This document shows, in pieces, positions 41,812 through 50,297 of a stretch of DNA of 64,000 bases (the stretch's first letter is position 1; every line of letters starts with the position of its first letter). The stretch is from Sulfurovum sp. (GTDB lineage: Bacteria > Campylobacterota > Campylobacteria > Campylobacterales > Sulfurovaceae), in the NCBI GenBank assembly GCA_024637255.1, contig JAGXFO010000021.1:1-64000 (forward strand), given 5' to 3'. The notes beneath the pieces were generated by a model. It ran no database searches and was not told the DNA's origin. It saw only the letters and a program-made list of their open reading frames with translations. Made by a program: the position numbers and the translations under genes.

Positions 41812-41962
41812 TTTTAAACCCGTGCATCTAAAAAATGCCAATGCCAAACTGGACAAACTCCTCTGGGAGGCAAGTGCTCCCATGCAAGAGAATGATGATT
41901 ATGAAAAAAAAGTCTCAGGTATATCATTGTGGAAAAAGTTTTTAGGATTATTCGGCAGATAG
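41801..41962 (+). CDS. Overlapping 53-aa micro-protein in the motor operon
   Basis: A short frame starting at an ATG inside the last codons of the MotB-like gene (11-base overlap, different frame) and ending at TAG 41960-41962. The product is lysine-rich with a C-terminal amphipathic segment (SLWKKFLGLFGR) that could lie on a membrane. The overlap suggests translational coupling; there is no strong ribosome binding site. It is not similar to anything I know. Coding status is inferred from position, codon use like its neighbours and the lack of another explanation for this stretch. Confidence 0.5.
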   Translation: MQSNFKPVHLKNANAKLDKLLWEASAPMQENDDYEKKVSGISLWKKFLGLFGR

Positions 41963-42055
41963 TCTTTCGTTTTATAATTATTTATTTTCATATTACACAC
42001 AAATTACACACAATTGTTCTATAAACTATATTATTGGTATAGTGGAGGAAAATAA

Positions 42056-43708
42056 ATGAGATTTAAAATATTATTAATAACGCTAGTAACTATGCTCATG
42101 ATACTTGGTGGGTGTGGTGGAGGAGGTAGCAGTAGCGGATCTCCAACTAATATCCCTATTTCCCCAGATGGTTCAGGTTTTGTAAATATATCTCCAACTA
42201 ATATCCCTATTGCCCCAGATAGTTCAGGTTTTGTAAATATATCTGGAACTATCACCTATGATAAAGTACCTGCAAATAGTAATTATATAGGACTTGATTA
42301 TAATAATATCACACAGGAAGCAGCAAAAGCGGTTCAGGTTGATGCTGTAAATGCAAGTAGTCAAATCATTGCATCAACCACAACAGATGCTTCGGGCAAT
42401 TATGTGCTGAGTGTACCTGTAAATACACAGCTTAAGATACGTGTATCAGCCAAGATGCTAAAAGCCGGTGCACCAAGCTGGGATGTAAAGGTAGTAGATA
42501 ACACTAATAGTGATGCGCTATATGTAATGGAGGGTTCTCTTGTTTCTTCCGGAACAACTAACAGTCAGCGTAATTTAAATGCTTCGTCAGGCTGGGATGG
42601 CAGCAGCTATACGTCAACCAGGGTAGCTGCTCCTTTTGCCATTTTGGATAATGCATATAAATCTATACAAAAAGTATTTACTGCAAATCCAAATACAGTT
42701 TTCCCTCCTTTGCTTATGAATTGGTCAAAGGACAATGTGTCTTCCATAGATTATGATCCGACAAGCGGCCAGATAATTACATCGCACTATAGTGATGGCA
42801 ATCTATTTATTTTAGGAGATGCTAATATTGATACCGATGAGTATGATGATCACGTTGTGGCTCATGAATGGGGACATTATTATGAGGATAAACTCTCACG
42901 TTCAGACAGCATAGGTGGCGAGCATGGCGGGGAAGATATTCTTGACATTCGTGTTGCATTTAGCGAAGGATGGGGAAATGCTTTTTCTGGTATGGCATTG
43001 GAGAACCCTGTGTATTTTGATACCTATGATAAAGACCAAGCAAAAGGTTTTAATTTTGATGTTGAGTCGGGGACATCGAACGTTAAGGGTTGGTATAGTG
43101 AGTCTTCTATTGAGCGTATTTTGTATGATTTGTATGATGCTGATGATGACGGTAGCGATACGTTAAACTTGGGATTTGCACCCATCCATCAAGTATTTAT
43201 CGGAGCGCAAAAAACTACACCTGCTTTTACGAGTATTTTTACTTTTATTACAGCATTGAAAAATGAGAATTCAGGAGATAAAGCTGTCATCGATAGTATA
43301 GTCTCAGGTGAAAGTATTGCACCTATTAAAGATATCTATGGGACAGGCAGAACCAATCTTCCTTTGGAAACACCCAATTATGAAAATCTTGTTGTGGGAG
43401 GTACGGTGAATGTGTGTCCTACTTATACACATGGAACTTATAACAAATTAGGAAATCGAAAATATATAAGATTTGATATAGGCACAGCAGGGAATTATAC
43501 AATCACAGTAAGGAAAAGTAATAATTCAGCAACAGTTTCGGACCCAGATTTTTTACTTTATAATGTTTCTTTATTGCATGCTGCTGAAAGTGGGACTGCA
43601 AATTCTGAAATACAAACTGTGTATCTGTCTAATGCGAGTTATAAATTAGATATTTCAGATTATAATAATGTCCCAAACACTTGTTTCGATGTCACTGTAA
43701 ATAAATAG
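42056..43708 (+). CDS. Lipoprotein zinc metallopeptidase (HEXXH)
   Basis: A 550-aa lipoprotein (lipobox LGGC, cysteine at about 20, then a glycine-serine linker). Residues 29-62 are two near-identical 17-residue repeats. A beta-sandwich-like region (about 64-180) with TTTDASGNYVLSVP precedes the catalytic part with HEWGH (H270, E271, H274) and a likely third ligand E304 in FSEGWGNAFSG. The C-terminal 120 residues (NVCPTYTHGTYNKLGN...) resemble a pre-peptidase C-terminal domain. It probably cleaves proteins at the cell surface. The next gene follows after 15 bases. Confidence 0.8.
   Translation: MRFKILLITLVTMLMILGGCGGGGSSSGSPTNIPISPDGSGFVNISPTNIPIAPDSSGFVNISGTITYDKVPANSNYIGLDYNNITQEAAKAVQVDAVNASSQIIASTTTDASGNYVLSVPVNTQLKIRVSAKMLKAGAPSWDVKVVDNTNSDALYVMEGSLVSSGTTNSQRNLNASSGWDGSSYTSTRVAAPFAILDNAYKSIQKVFTANPNTVFPPLLMNWSKDNVSSIDYDPTSGQIITSHYSDGNLFILGDANIDTDEYDDHVVAHEWGHYYEDKLSRSDSIGGEHGGEDILDIRVAFSEGWGNAFSGMALENPVYFDTYDKDQAKGFNFDVESGTSNVKGWYSESSIERILYDLYDADDDGSDTLNLGFAPIHQVFIGAQKTTPAFTSIFTFITALKNENSGDKAVIDSIVSGESIAPIKDIYGTGRTNLPLETPNYENLVVGGTVNVCPTYTHGTYNKLGNRKYIRFDIGTAGNYTITVRKSNNSATVSDPDFLLYNVSLLHAAESGTANSEIQTVYLSNASYKLDISDYNNVPNTCFDVTVNK
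42140..42241 (+). repeat. Tandem 51-bp repeat, two copies, inside the metallopeptidase gene
   Basis: Copies at 42140-42190 and 42191-42241 differ at only two of 51 bases. Each encodes a 17-residue unit beginning SPTNIPI and ending GFVNI. The near identity points to recent duplication or copy-number variation in the linker after the lipid anchor. Confidence 0.95.
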
Positions 43709-43723
43709 CAAAGAGGAAACAAA

Positions 43724-44254
43724 ATGAAAGTATTTAAAATATTATTAGCATCATCACTATTGATAAGTACAACTGCTATAGCTTTTACCGCCAAGGTAGA
43801 AAAATCAGTATTGGCTAAAGGCACAAGCATAGGAAAGTATGCCAAACCAGGTGCACCTGTGAATATTACCTATACGTCAGAACATGTATCTATGGGTGAT
43901 ATAAGCAAGGTAGATATTGTCCTTTCGACAAATGTTACGACAGGCAAAATGAAAGTTAAAGTGAAGGTTGACAAAGGTCTTGATGAAATATCTGATATAG
44001 AGAAGCATCTTTCTTTTGACCTTAGTGATGGTAAAAAAGAGTACCCCTTACATTTAGAGGTATCTGCTGCTGAAGATGGATTGTATTATGTAAAGCTGCT
44101 CGTGTCTATTAAAGGTCAAGGTATGAGAGCTTTTGCAGTGCCTGTGTATGTGGGGGATGGGACACTCAGAGCGAAAAAAAGAGCCGTAGAAAAAACTACA
44201 AGCGGTGAAATTATTACTGTTTCCCCAGCACAGGAGAGCATAGTAAGGGAGTAA
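43724..44254 (+). CDS. Secreted protein of unknown function, partner of the metallopeptidase
   Basis: A 176-aa protein with a signal peptide (cleavage near AIA-FTA, about 20). The mature part is predicted beta-rich (KVDIVLSTNVTTGKMKVKVKVD, YPLHLEVSAAEDGLYYVKLLVSI), like an immunoglobulin-type fold, and ends in a charged tail. No cysteines are seen. It is 15 bases downstream of the metallopeptidase and probably cotranscribed; it could be its substrate, inhibitor or chaperone. Function not known. Confidence 0.6.
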   Translation: MKVFKILLASSLLISTTAIAFTAKVEKSVLAKGTSIGKYAKPGAPVNITYTSEHVSMGDISKVDIVLSTNVTTGKMKVKVKVDKGLDEISDIEKHLSFDLSDGKKEYPLHLEVSAAEDGLYYVKLLVSIKGQGMRAFAVPVYVGDGTLRAKKRAVEKTTSGEIITVSPAQESIVRE

Positions 44255-44261
44255 GCCTTCT

Positions 44262-45530
44262 TTACTTGCTTTCTTGCTTTCTTACTATGTTTGCACCCAG
44301 TGCAGACAGTTTTCCCTCTAAATTGTCATAACCTCGGTCTAAATGATAGATGCGACGTACATTAGTTGTACCTTCAGCCACAAGAGCAGCAAGAACAAGC
44401 GCAGAACTGGCTCTGAGGTCTGTTGCCATGACCTCTGCCCCGTAAAGTTTTTCTACACCCTTTACAGCAGATACAGAACCTTTGAGCCAGATGTCTGCTC
44501 CTAGGCGGTTTAGTTCACTGACATGCATGAAACGGTTTTCAAATAGACGCTCTTCTATAACGCTTTCACCCTCCGCAACAGATGCCACAGCCATAAACTG
44601 TGCTTGCATGTCCGTAGGGAACCCTGGGTATTCAATAGTAATGAGATTGACAGGCTTGAGTCTGGAAGCAGGGTAAATGGTAATACTGTCATCTTTAAGA
44701 TCAAAAGTACAGCCCATATGTTCCAGTTTATCTATAGATGCTCGTATATGTTTATGATTTACTTTGTTCAGTGTGATGCTTGAGTTCGTGATAGCTCCGG
44801 CACAAAGGTAGGTTCCTGCTTCTATACGGTCAGGGATAATCTCTACGGTTTTAAAGTTTAGGGGTTTGCCATTTGTGCCTTCAATGCTAAGTTCGCTGCT
44901 GCCAATACCTTCTATCTTTACCCCCGCGTCACGTATCATCTCGCAGAGTTGTACCACTTCAGGCTCTTTTGCTGCATTAATGATGGTTGTCGTACCTTTA
45001 GCCAAAGCTGCCGCCATGACAATGTTCTCTGTGCCACCTACGGTAATTTTATCGAAAACGATTTTAGCACCATGAAGACCATTCGGAGCTTCAGCACGCA
45101 CATAGCCGCCTTTTATCTCTATGTGCGCACCCATGGATTCGAGTGCTTTAAGATGCAGGTCAATAGGGCGTTGTCCTATGGCACAGCCGCCCGGCAAAGA
45201 TACTTCACACTCACCAAATCTTGCAAGAAGAGGACCTAAAACTAAAATAGACGCTCTCATTTGGGAAACAATTTCATAGACTGCTTTGGTAGAGTTAATG
45301 GTGGCATTATTGATGTGGGCTACTGTATTATTATGTTCAACGCTACCTCCAAGCATAGTAAGAAGTTTAAGGAGGGTGCGTATGTCTACCACATTGGGAA
45401 GGTTTGTTAATGTGACTTCTTTGTCACTAAGTATAGTTGCAGCTATGATGGGAAGGGCAGCGTTTTTGGCACCGCTGATAGTAACATTCCCACTTAGCTT
45501 TTCCCCCCCAATAATCTCTAAATAATCCAT
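44262..45530 (-). CDS. murA: UDP-N-acetylglucosamine 1-carboxyvinyltransferase MurA
   Basis: The first committed enzyme of peptidoglycan synthesis and the target of fosfomycin. Motifs: SGAKNAALPI with the active-site lysine, and the PEP-binding loop LPGGCAIGQRPIDLH with the fosfomycin-sensitive cysteine (C116 from the chosen start). An ATG at 45539 gives three extra residues but directly abuts AGG; the ATG at 45530 has AGGA eight bases upstream and begins MDYLEIIGG, so I choose it (422 aa). It converges on the secreted-protein gene with a 7-base gap. Confidence 0.96.
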   Translation of the reverse strand: MDYLEIIGGEKLSGNVTISGAKNAALPIIAATILSDKEVTLTNLPNVVDIRTLLKLLTMLGGSVEHNNTVAHINNATINSTKAVYEIVSQMRASILVLGPLLARFGECEVSLPGGCAIGQRPIDLHLKALESMGAHIEIKGGYVRAEAPNGLHGAKIVFDKITVGGTENIVMAAALAKGTTTIINAAKEPEVVQLCEMIRDAGVKIEGIGSSELSIEGTNGKPLNFKTVEIIPDRIEAGTYLCAGAITNSSITLNKVNHKHIRASIDKLEHMGCTFDLKDDSITIYPASRLKPVNLITIEYPGFPTDMQAQFMAVASVAEGESVIEERLFENRFMHVSELNRLGADIWLKGSVSAVKGVEKLYGAEVMATDLRASSALVLAALVAEGTTNVRRIYHLDRGYDNLEGKLSALGANIVRKQESK

Positions 45531-45563
45531 TGATCTCATCCTAAAATATATTTATAGGATTTT

Positions 45564-45651
45564 ATCTAAAAATCGATTAGAGGCGCCATAAATAAGGTAG
45601 GTAACTAGTATACGTTATGAAATATATTGTTTAATATATAGATTTTTAGAT
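45564..45651. repeat. 11-bp perfect inverted repeat in the murA upstream region
   Basis: ATCTAAAAATC (45564-45574) and GATTTTTAGAT (45641-45651) are perfect inverted copies 66 bases apart, in the 240-base divergent region between murA and the gene at 45771. The region is very AT-rich, so chance cannot be excluded. It could be a paired operator. A TATACT box at 45728-45733 may serve the plus-strand gene. Confidence 0.4.
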
Positions 45652-45770
45652 TAAAAAATAAAAATGATATTATTCACTATGTTTTAAAGATAGTATCATC
45701 AAATATACAGTATTATATTTAATAATATATACTTACAATAAGGGCTTGTGCCTCATTTTAAAGGAAGAGA

Positions 45771-46337
45771 ATGTCAAGTAGTCTAGATAAATTAAAAGCA
45801 CTTGCCAGCCGTTTGGAATACAAACTGGATCAGAAAGTGAAAGTGGCGTCCATCGAAGCAAAAGAAGTAAATGCGGGTAAAAAAAAGCCTGAACCAAAAA
45901 CTGTAGTAGTTAGCCCTGGTAAAAAGAGCGTAGAGAAATCAACTGAGAGTGTTCGGGAAGAGAATATAATCCGCGTAAAGCAATTGTATGAAAAACTCAA
46001 TATATTTGAAAAGTCTCCTGATTTTGATAAGGTGTTTATCTATAAGGCCATGAATCTTTCGGGTATAGGTTTGAAAGATGAAGAGTTTGGTGAGGTACGT
46101 GAAGGTAAATATATCCAAGTGATTGCCATTACATACGAGCCAGATAAAAACGGTAGAAAAAAAGCGAAAAATATTTCACTGGGTTATTTTGGCAAAGGAG
46201 AGACTTTGGACAATACGCTTAAAAATGAAATTATAGAATTTGTTTTATGTTGGCGTTACGAAAAAGCATTTCAAAATCTCGAACATTATAAAAATCTTAT
46301 ATCAAGAGTTGAAAAACCAGTCACGTCTCTCCTTTAA
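45771..46337 (+). CDS. Unknown 188-aa soluble protein
   Basis: The N-terminal 25 residues form a helix (SSLDKLKALASRLEYKLDQK), followed by a lysine- and proline-rich linker (about 35-65) and a compact alpha/beta C-terminal part (about 65-185) with GKYIQVIAITYEPDKNGRKK. No signal peptide, membrane helix or catalytic motif is visible. It has a good AAAGGAAG ribosome binding site. I do not recognise it and infer no function. Confidence 0.6.
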   Translation: MSSSLDKLKALASRLEYKLDQKVKVASIEAKEVNAGKKKPEPKTVVVSPGKKSVEKSTESVREENIIRVKQLYEKLNIFEKSPDFDKVFIYKAMNLSGIGLKDEEFGEVREGKYIQVIAITYEPDKNGRKKAKNISLGYFGKGETLDNTLKNEIIEFVLCWRYEKAFQNLEHYKNLISRVEKPVTSLL

Positions 46338-46425
46338 TGTGTCGGGAGGTTTTTTATTTTCCTAACATTTAACTAATCAAAAATCTGCTACAATCTATTA
46401 CTAAATTTTATTATCTAGGATACTT

Positions 46426-46764
46426 ATGCACCTCGATCTTACACCTGAAGCACTTTTGGCACAACTTGGTTATACACAGAGCGAACAAACATTGAAACAA
46501 ATGAATGATATTATTGCAAATACAAAAGATTTTAATAAATTTTCACAGCATATCCCTTCATTTAATGATGCTTTGGTCATAGAAAAAGGGTTTATAGCTA
46601 TGTCAAACTCTGAAAATTATCTTAAAATAAAATGTGATGAAGACAGTAATGCAGACAATCTTTCTGCTTTTACTGCTTTGGTTAAACATTGGGAAGAAAA
46701 ATACAAACTTAAACTTAGAAAAGTAGGCCATAAAAACACTTATTACATACTTGGTCAGAACTAA
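46426..46764 (+). CDS. Unknown 112-aa protein
   Basis: A small soluble alpha/beta protein with no recognisable motif. It has an AGGA ribosome binding site eight bases before the ATG and ends six bases before the UvrD-type helicase, with which it is likely cotranscribed. Function not known. Confidence 0.6.
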   Translation: MHLDLTPEALLAQLGYTQSEQTLKQMNDIIANTKDFNKFSQHIPSFNDALVIEKGFIAMSNSENYLKIKCDEDSNADNLSAFTALVKHWEEKYKLKLRKVGHKNTYYILGQN

Positions 46765-46770
46765 TAATAT

Positions 46771-48840
46771 ATGCCGCTTAACTCCCTTAATGACGAGCAG
46801 CTAAGTGCTGCTACTGCACCTTTGGGGCACAACCTTATCATCGCAAGTGCAGGCACAGGGAAGACTTCTACTATAGTAGGGCGAATCGCACACCTTTTGC
46901 ATAGTGGCGTTGCACCTTCGAGTATTTTATTGCTTACGTTTACCAATAAAGCCGCAGGAGAGATGATAGCGCGTCTAGAACGCTATTTTCCTAAAAAAAT
47001 AGTCGGCAAGATAGAATCGGGGACTTTTCATGCAGTCTCTTATCGCTGGCTTAAGGAGATCTATCCAAACCTTGCACTCAAGCAACCCTCGGAACTTAAA
47101 ACACTTTTTAGAAGTATTTATGAAAAGCGTAACTTTGAGCGCATGAATCTTACTATGCAGCCTTTTTCTGCTACTTATCTTTATGAGATGTACTCTTTGT
47201 ATCAGAATGCTTCTTTGGAAAGTTTTGATGTGTGGTTTTTGGAAAAATATCCTGACCACGAGCTTTTGATGGACATCTATATGGATATAGCCCAAGAATT
47301 TGAAAAAGAGAAGATAAACTATGGTTTTGCTTCATTCAATGACCTCTTACTGCGTATGAAAAGTCACCTGGAGGAAAACACCATACCTTTTGAGGAGGTA
47401 CTTGTAGATGAGTATCAGGATACCAATACGCTTCAAAGTGCTCTTATAGATACACTCAAGCCAAAATCTCTTTTTTGTGTTGGAGATTATGATCAGAGTA
47501 TCTATGCCTTTAATGGAGCAAACATAGAAAATATTGCTACGTACTCTACACGTTATCCTAATGCAAAAGTTTTTACACTTAAGACGAATTATCGTTCTAC
47601 CGCACCCATATTGTCCTTGGCAAACCGTGTCATAGAACGTAATGAGCGTATATACCCCAAAAAACTTGAAGTGGGCCGTATCATGAAGAGTTATCCACCT
47701 AAACTTTTGATTTACAATGACCTTTTTGAGCAATATCAGTCGATTGCTGAGGGAATCAAGCGTACACACGTTCCCAATGATCAGATTGCAGTTATCTTTA
47801 GAAACAACTCATCCGCAGATGGTGTAGAAGCAAGTCTACGCGAGTATGGCATACCCTGCAAGCGCAAAGGTGGGAGCAGTTTTTTTGATGCAAAAGAGAT
47901 AAAGTTTTTACTGGATCTTTTGGCACTGCTGGTAAATCCAAAAGATATGATGGCATTTATTCATGTTTTTGAATATGCAAGAGGTGTCGGATCTGCACTC
48001 TCTAAAGAGTTCTTTCAGTGTTTTTTGCATTTTGGACAGGGGCATTGTATGCAAGGAATACTTTACCCCAAAGTACATGATATGCCTAAACTGAATCCAA
48101 ATAAAAATGTACAATTGGGACTTTTTGACGATGATCAGGAGATAGGATCTGCTGCAAGATTTAAACATATGGACCTGGAAAGTACTCTATATAACCATCC
48201 ACTGCTTAAGAATGCAAAATTAAGCAATGACGGTATGGATTTTTTTAAAGTATTTTATACGCTTATGAAATCCGTGCATGGTTTGCAGAAGCCGTCAGAT
48301 ATCTTAAAAAGTGCTATCTCTTCCAATCTCTATGGAGGGATAGTGGAACTTTTGGCAACGCAAAGAGGACGCCTTAAGTCTGGAGAAGTAGATGAAGAGA
48401 AGAAGAAGATTGCCAGGGAACGCATAGAAAGAAAAGCACGGCTCTTGCTGGACCTTTCACGCCAGTATAAAGAGTTACCACGTTTTGTGAATGCTATGGT
48501 ACTGGGAGGAAATGAACTCAGTGAGGGTGAGGGAGTGAATCTGCTTACGGTACATGCAAGTAAAGGGTTGGAATTTCCAGAAGTGTATGTCATTGACCTG
48601 GTTGATGGAAGATTCCCTAACAGAAGGATGATGTCAAGCATAGAAGAAGAACGACGTTTGTTTTATGTGGCCGTGACACGCGCCAAAGACAGACTTTATC
48701 TTTCCTTGGCAAAATTTGACAGAGTGAAGAAGATAGACTATAAGCCTTCACAGTTTTTACATGAAGCAGGGTTAATCCAAGGTGAATTTGTTGAGCCTGA
48801 ACCAAAAGCCAAAAAGAATAAGAAAGAGAGCGAAGATTAG
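46771..48840 (+). CDS. UvrD/PcrA/Rep-family ATP-dependent DNA helicase
   Basis: A 689-aa superfamily 1A 3'-5' DNA helicase. Motifs in order: ASAGTGKTST (25-34), LTFTNKAAGEM (Ia), VLVDEYQDTN (II), VGDYDQSIYAFNGA (III), LKTNYRSTAPI (IV), LLTVHASKGLEFPEVYV (V) and RRLFYVAVTRAKDRL (VI). It is similar in size to PcrA/Rep but with a shorter C-terminal part that ends in a lysine-rich tail. A role in repair and removal of replication blocks is expected. Its last 4 bases overlap the convergent NYN gene. Confidence 0.92.
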   Translation: MPLNSLNDEQLSAATAPLGHNLIIASAGTGKTSTIVGRIAHLLHSGVAPSSILLLTFTNKAAGEMIARLERYFPKKIVGKIESGTFHAVSYRWLKEIYPNLALKQPSELKTLFRSIYEKRNFERMNLTMQPFSATYLYEMYSLYQNASLESFDVWFLEKYPDHELLMDIYMDIAQEFEKEKINYGFASFNDLLLRMKSHLEENTIPFEEVLVDEYQDTNTLQSALIDTLKPKSLFCVGDYDQSIYAFNGANIENIATYSTRYPNAKVFTLKTNYRSTAPILSLANRVIERNERIYPKKLEVGRIMKSYPPKLLIYNDLFEQYQSIAEGIKRTHVPNDQIAVIFRNNSSADGVEASLREYGIPCKRKGGSSFFDAKEIKFLLDLLALLVNPKDMMAFIHVFEYARGVGSALSKEFFQCFLHFGQGHCMQGILYPKVHDMPKLNPNKNVQLGLFDDDQEIGSAARFKHMDLESTLYNHPLLKNAKLSNDGMDFFKVFYTLMKSVHGLQKPSDILKSAISSNLYGGIVELLATQRGRLKSGEVDEEKKKIARERIERKARLLLDLSRQYKELPRFVNAMVLGGNELSEGEGVNLLTVHASKGLEFPEVYVIDLVDGRFPNRRMMSSIEEERRLFYVAVTRAKDRLYLSLAKFDRVKKIDYKPSQFLHEAGLIQGEFVEPEPKAKKNKKESED

Positions 48841-49604
48841 TGGAATCTCTTATCTCTTATGCTCATTTGCTTACTGTCTGGATCTAGATAAATATCAAAA
48901 AGGTCTATTTCGCTTATAAGATTACTTAGCTTTTTATATCCAAAATTGATAGGCGAGAATGAAGTGGAGTTATTGATATACTGACCAATGCTTGCCAAAT
49001 TTGCCCAGCCGTCTTCATCCATAGTTTGCTCAAGTGCCGTTCTAAGTACATTGACAAGCCAAGTGTCTTGACGCATCTCTTTACCGGATTTTTTTACCGG
49101 AGCTTGCAGTACATCTACACTGCGTAAGTCCCCACCGTTTACTTCTTTGTTTGTTTCCTGCTTCATAAGCTGTTCTGTAAAAATAAACTGTGAGCAGGCA
49201 ACCATGAATGGTTTAGGTGTTTTTTTCTCGCCAAAACCGTAAACTTTTATACCTTCATTTTGTACACGCATGACTACAGGGGTAAAGTCAGAATCGCTAG
49301 TGGCAAAGGCAAATGCATCGATGTCTTTGGTATGAAGAAGATCTATGGCATCAATAGTCATCAGTATGTCTGTAGCATTTTTGTTTTTAGAATAGTCAAA
49401 CTGCTGTATGGGTTTGATAGCAAACTCCAAGAGTTTGTCTTCCCAGTTTTTGAGGTTATCTTTTGTCCAGTTCCCGTAAGCTTGGCGTATATTGACGATA
49501 CCGTATTTACTTAACTCATTGATGATGCCCTCAATGGAACGATGTGAAATGTTATCGCAGTCTATAAATAGCGCGATATGGTCTTCGGTTTTTTCTCTTG
49601 CCAT
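48837..49604 (-). CDS. NYN-domain ribonuclease-like protein with OST-HTH/LOTUS domain
   Basis: A 255-aa protein with an N-terminal NYN (PIN-like) domain, about 8-145: acidic residues in LFIDCDNIS, TDILMTIDAID and ATSDSDFTPVV would bind metal. A C-terminal winged helix (about 180-253: DGWANLASIGQYINNSTSFSP) matches the OST-HTH/LOTUS domain, an RNA-binding fold. The combination is known from LabA-like bacterial proteins and eukaryotic RNA regulators. Its RNA target is unknown. rsmD lies three bases upstream, so the two share a transcript. Confidence 0.85.
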   Translation of the reverse strand: MAREKTEDHIALFIDCDNISHRSIEGIINELSKYGIVNIRQAYGNWTKDNLKNWEDKLLEFAIKPIQQFDYSKNKNATDILMTIDAIDLLHTKDIDAFAFATSDSDFTPVVMRVQNEGIKVYGFGEKKTPKPFMVACSQFIFTEQLMKQETNKEVNGGDLRSVDVLQAPVKKSGKEMRQDTWLVNVLRTALEQTMDEDGWANLASIGQYINNSTSFSPINFGYKKLSNLISEIDLFDIYLDPDSKQMSIRDKRFH

Positions 49605-49607
49605 TTG

Positions 49608-50213
49608 TTAATCCTTGGGCGTATAATATGTCATGGTGCTGCGGCCAAATTTTTTTCGTTTCATCAATACTAATGCGCCAATTTTTTCAGGCATATCAAG
49701 GTTTGACATATGTTCAACAATGACCATCTCACAGATTTGCGGCTCTATACCCTCTATCAGTGCTATGGTTTTATCATATACGTCATCCATACCATCACGC
49801 GTAGAAAAAGGCGGGTCAAAATAGAAGTAGGTTTTTTGGTTACTTTTTTTTACCATTTCATAGACAATGGTAAATTTTTCAAAACTATCACCGTAAAAAA
49901 GATGACATTTTGTGGCATCTATACGTTTGACATTCTCTTCTAAACAATAGTATGCAGTTTTGTTGTGCTCCATAAAATAGCATTGACTAGCTCCCCGGCT
50001 CAGAGCCTCGAGTCCTATAGAGCCGCTGCCCGCGAAGACTTCAACAAAGTTTTTATCAATGATATTAAACTGCAGCGTATTGAAAAGTGACTCTTTCAAT
50101 ATACTTTTTGAACTGCGTGTGGTAAAGATATCGGGTATATCTATCTTTTTACCCTTGTGTATGCCGCCGTTTATAGTACTTGTAAATATTTTAATTTTTT
50201 CTTTAGTTTTCAT
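49608..50213 (-). CDS. rsmD: 16S rRNA (guanine966-N2)-methyltransferase RsmD
   Basis: A SAM-dependent methyltransferase of 201 aa. Features are TRSSKILKESLFNTL, the SAM motif VEVFAGSGSIGLEALSRGA, and the catalytic motif YFDPPFS (DPPF). It is a little longer than E. coli RsmD, with a divergent C-terminus. It is upstream of the NYN gene on the minus strand and about 85 bases downstream of the C40 peptidase gene. Confidence 0.9.
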   Translation of the reverse strand: MKTKEKIKIFTSTINGGIHKGKKIDIPDIFTTRSSKSILKESLFNTLQFNIIDKNFVEVFAGSGSIGLEALSRGASQCYFMEHNKTAYYCLEENVKRIDATKCHLFYGDSFEKFTIVYEMVKKSNQKTYFYFDPPFSTRDGMDDVYDKTIALIEGIEPQICEMVIVEHMSNLDMPEKIGALVLMKRKKFGRSTMTYYTPKD

Positions 50214-50297
50214 GCCTATATTCTATCCTAAGAAGCGTAAAAGAGAGGTTGTTAGCTATTTAACTATTTTAGATGGAAAGTTTTGTTCACCACAGGA

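Noticed and set aside
46310..46360. Intrinsic terminator after the gene at 46337 (T run at about 46350)
   Set aside because: Only about four base pairs can form before the T run, so the stem is too weak to call.
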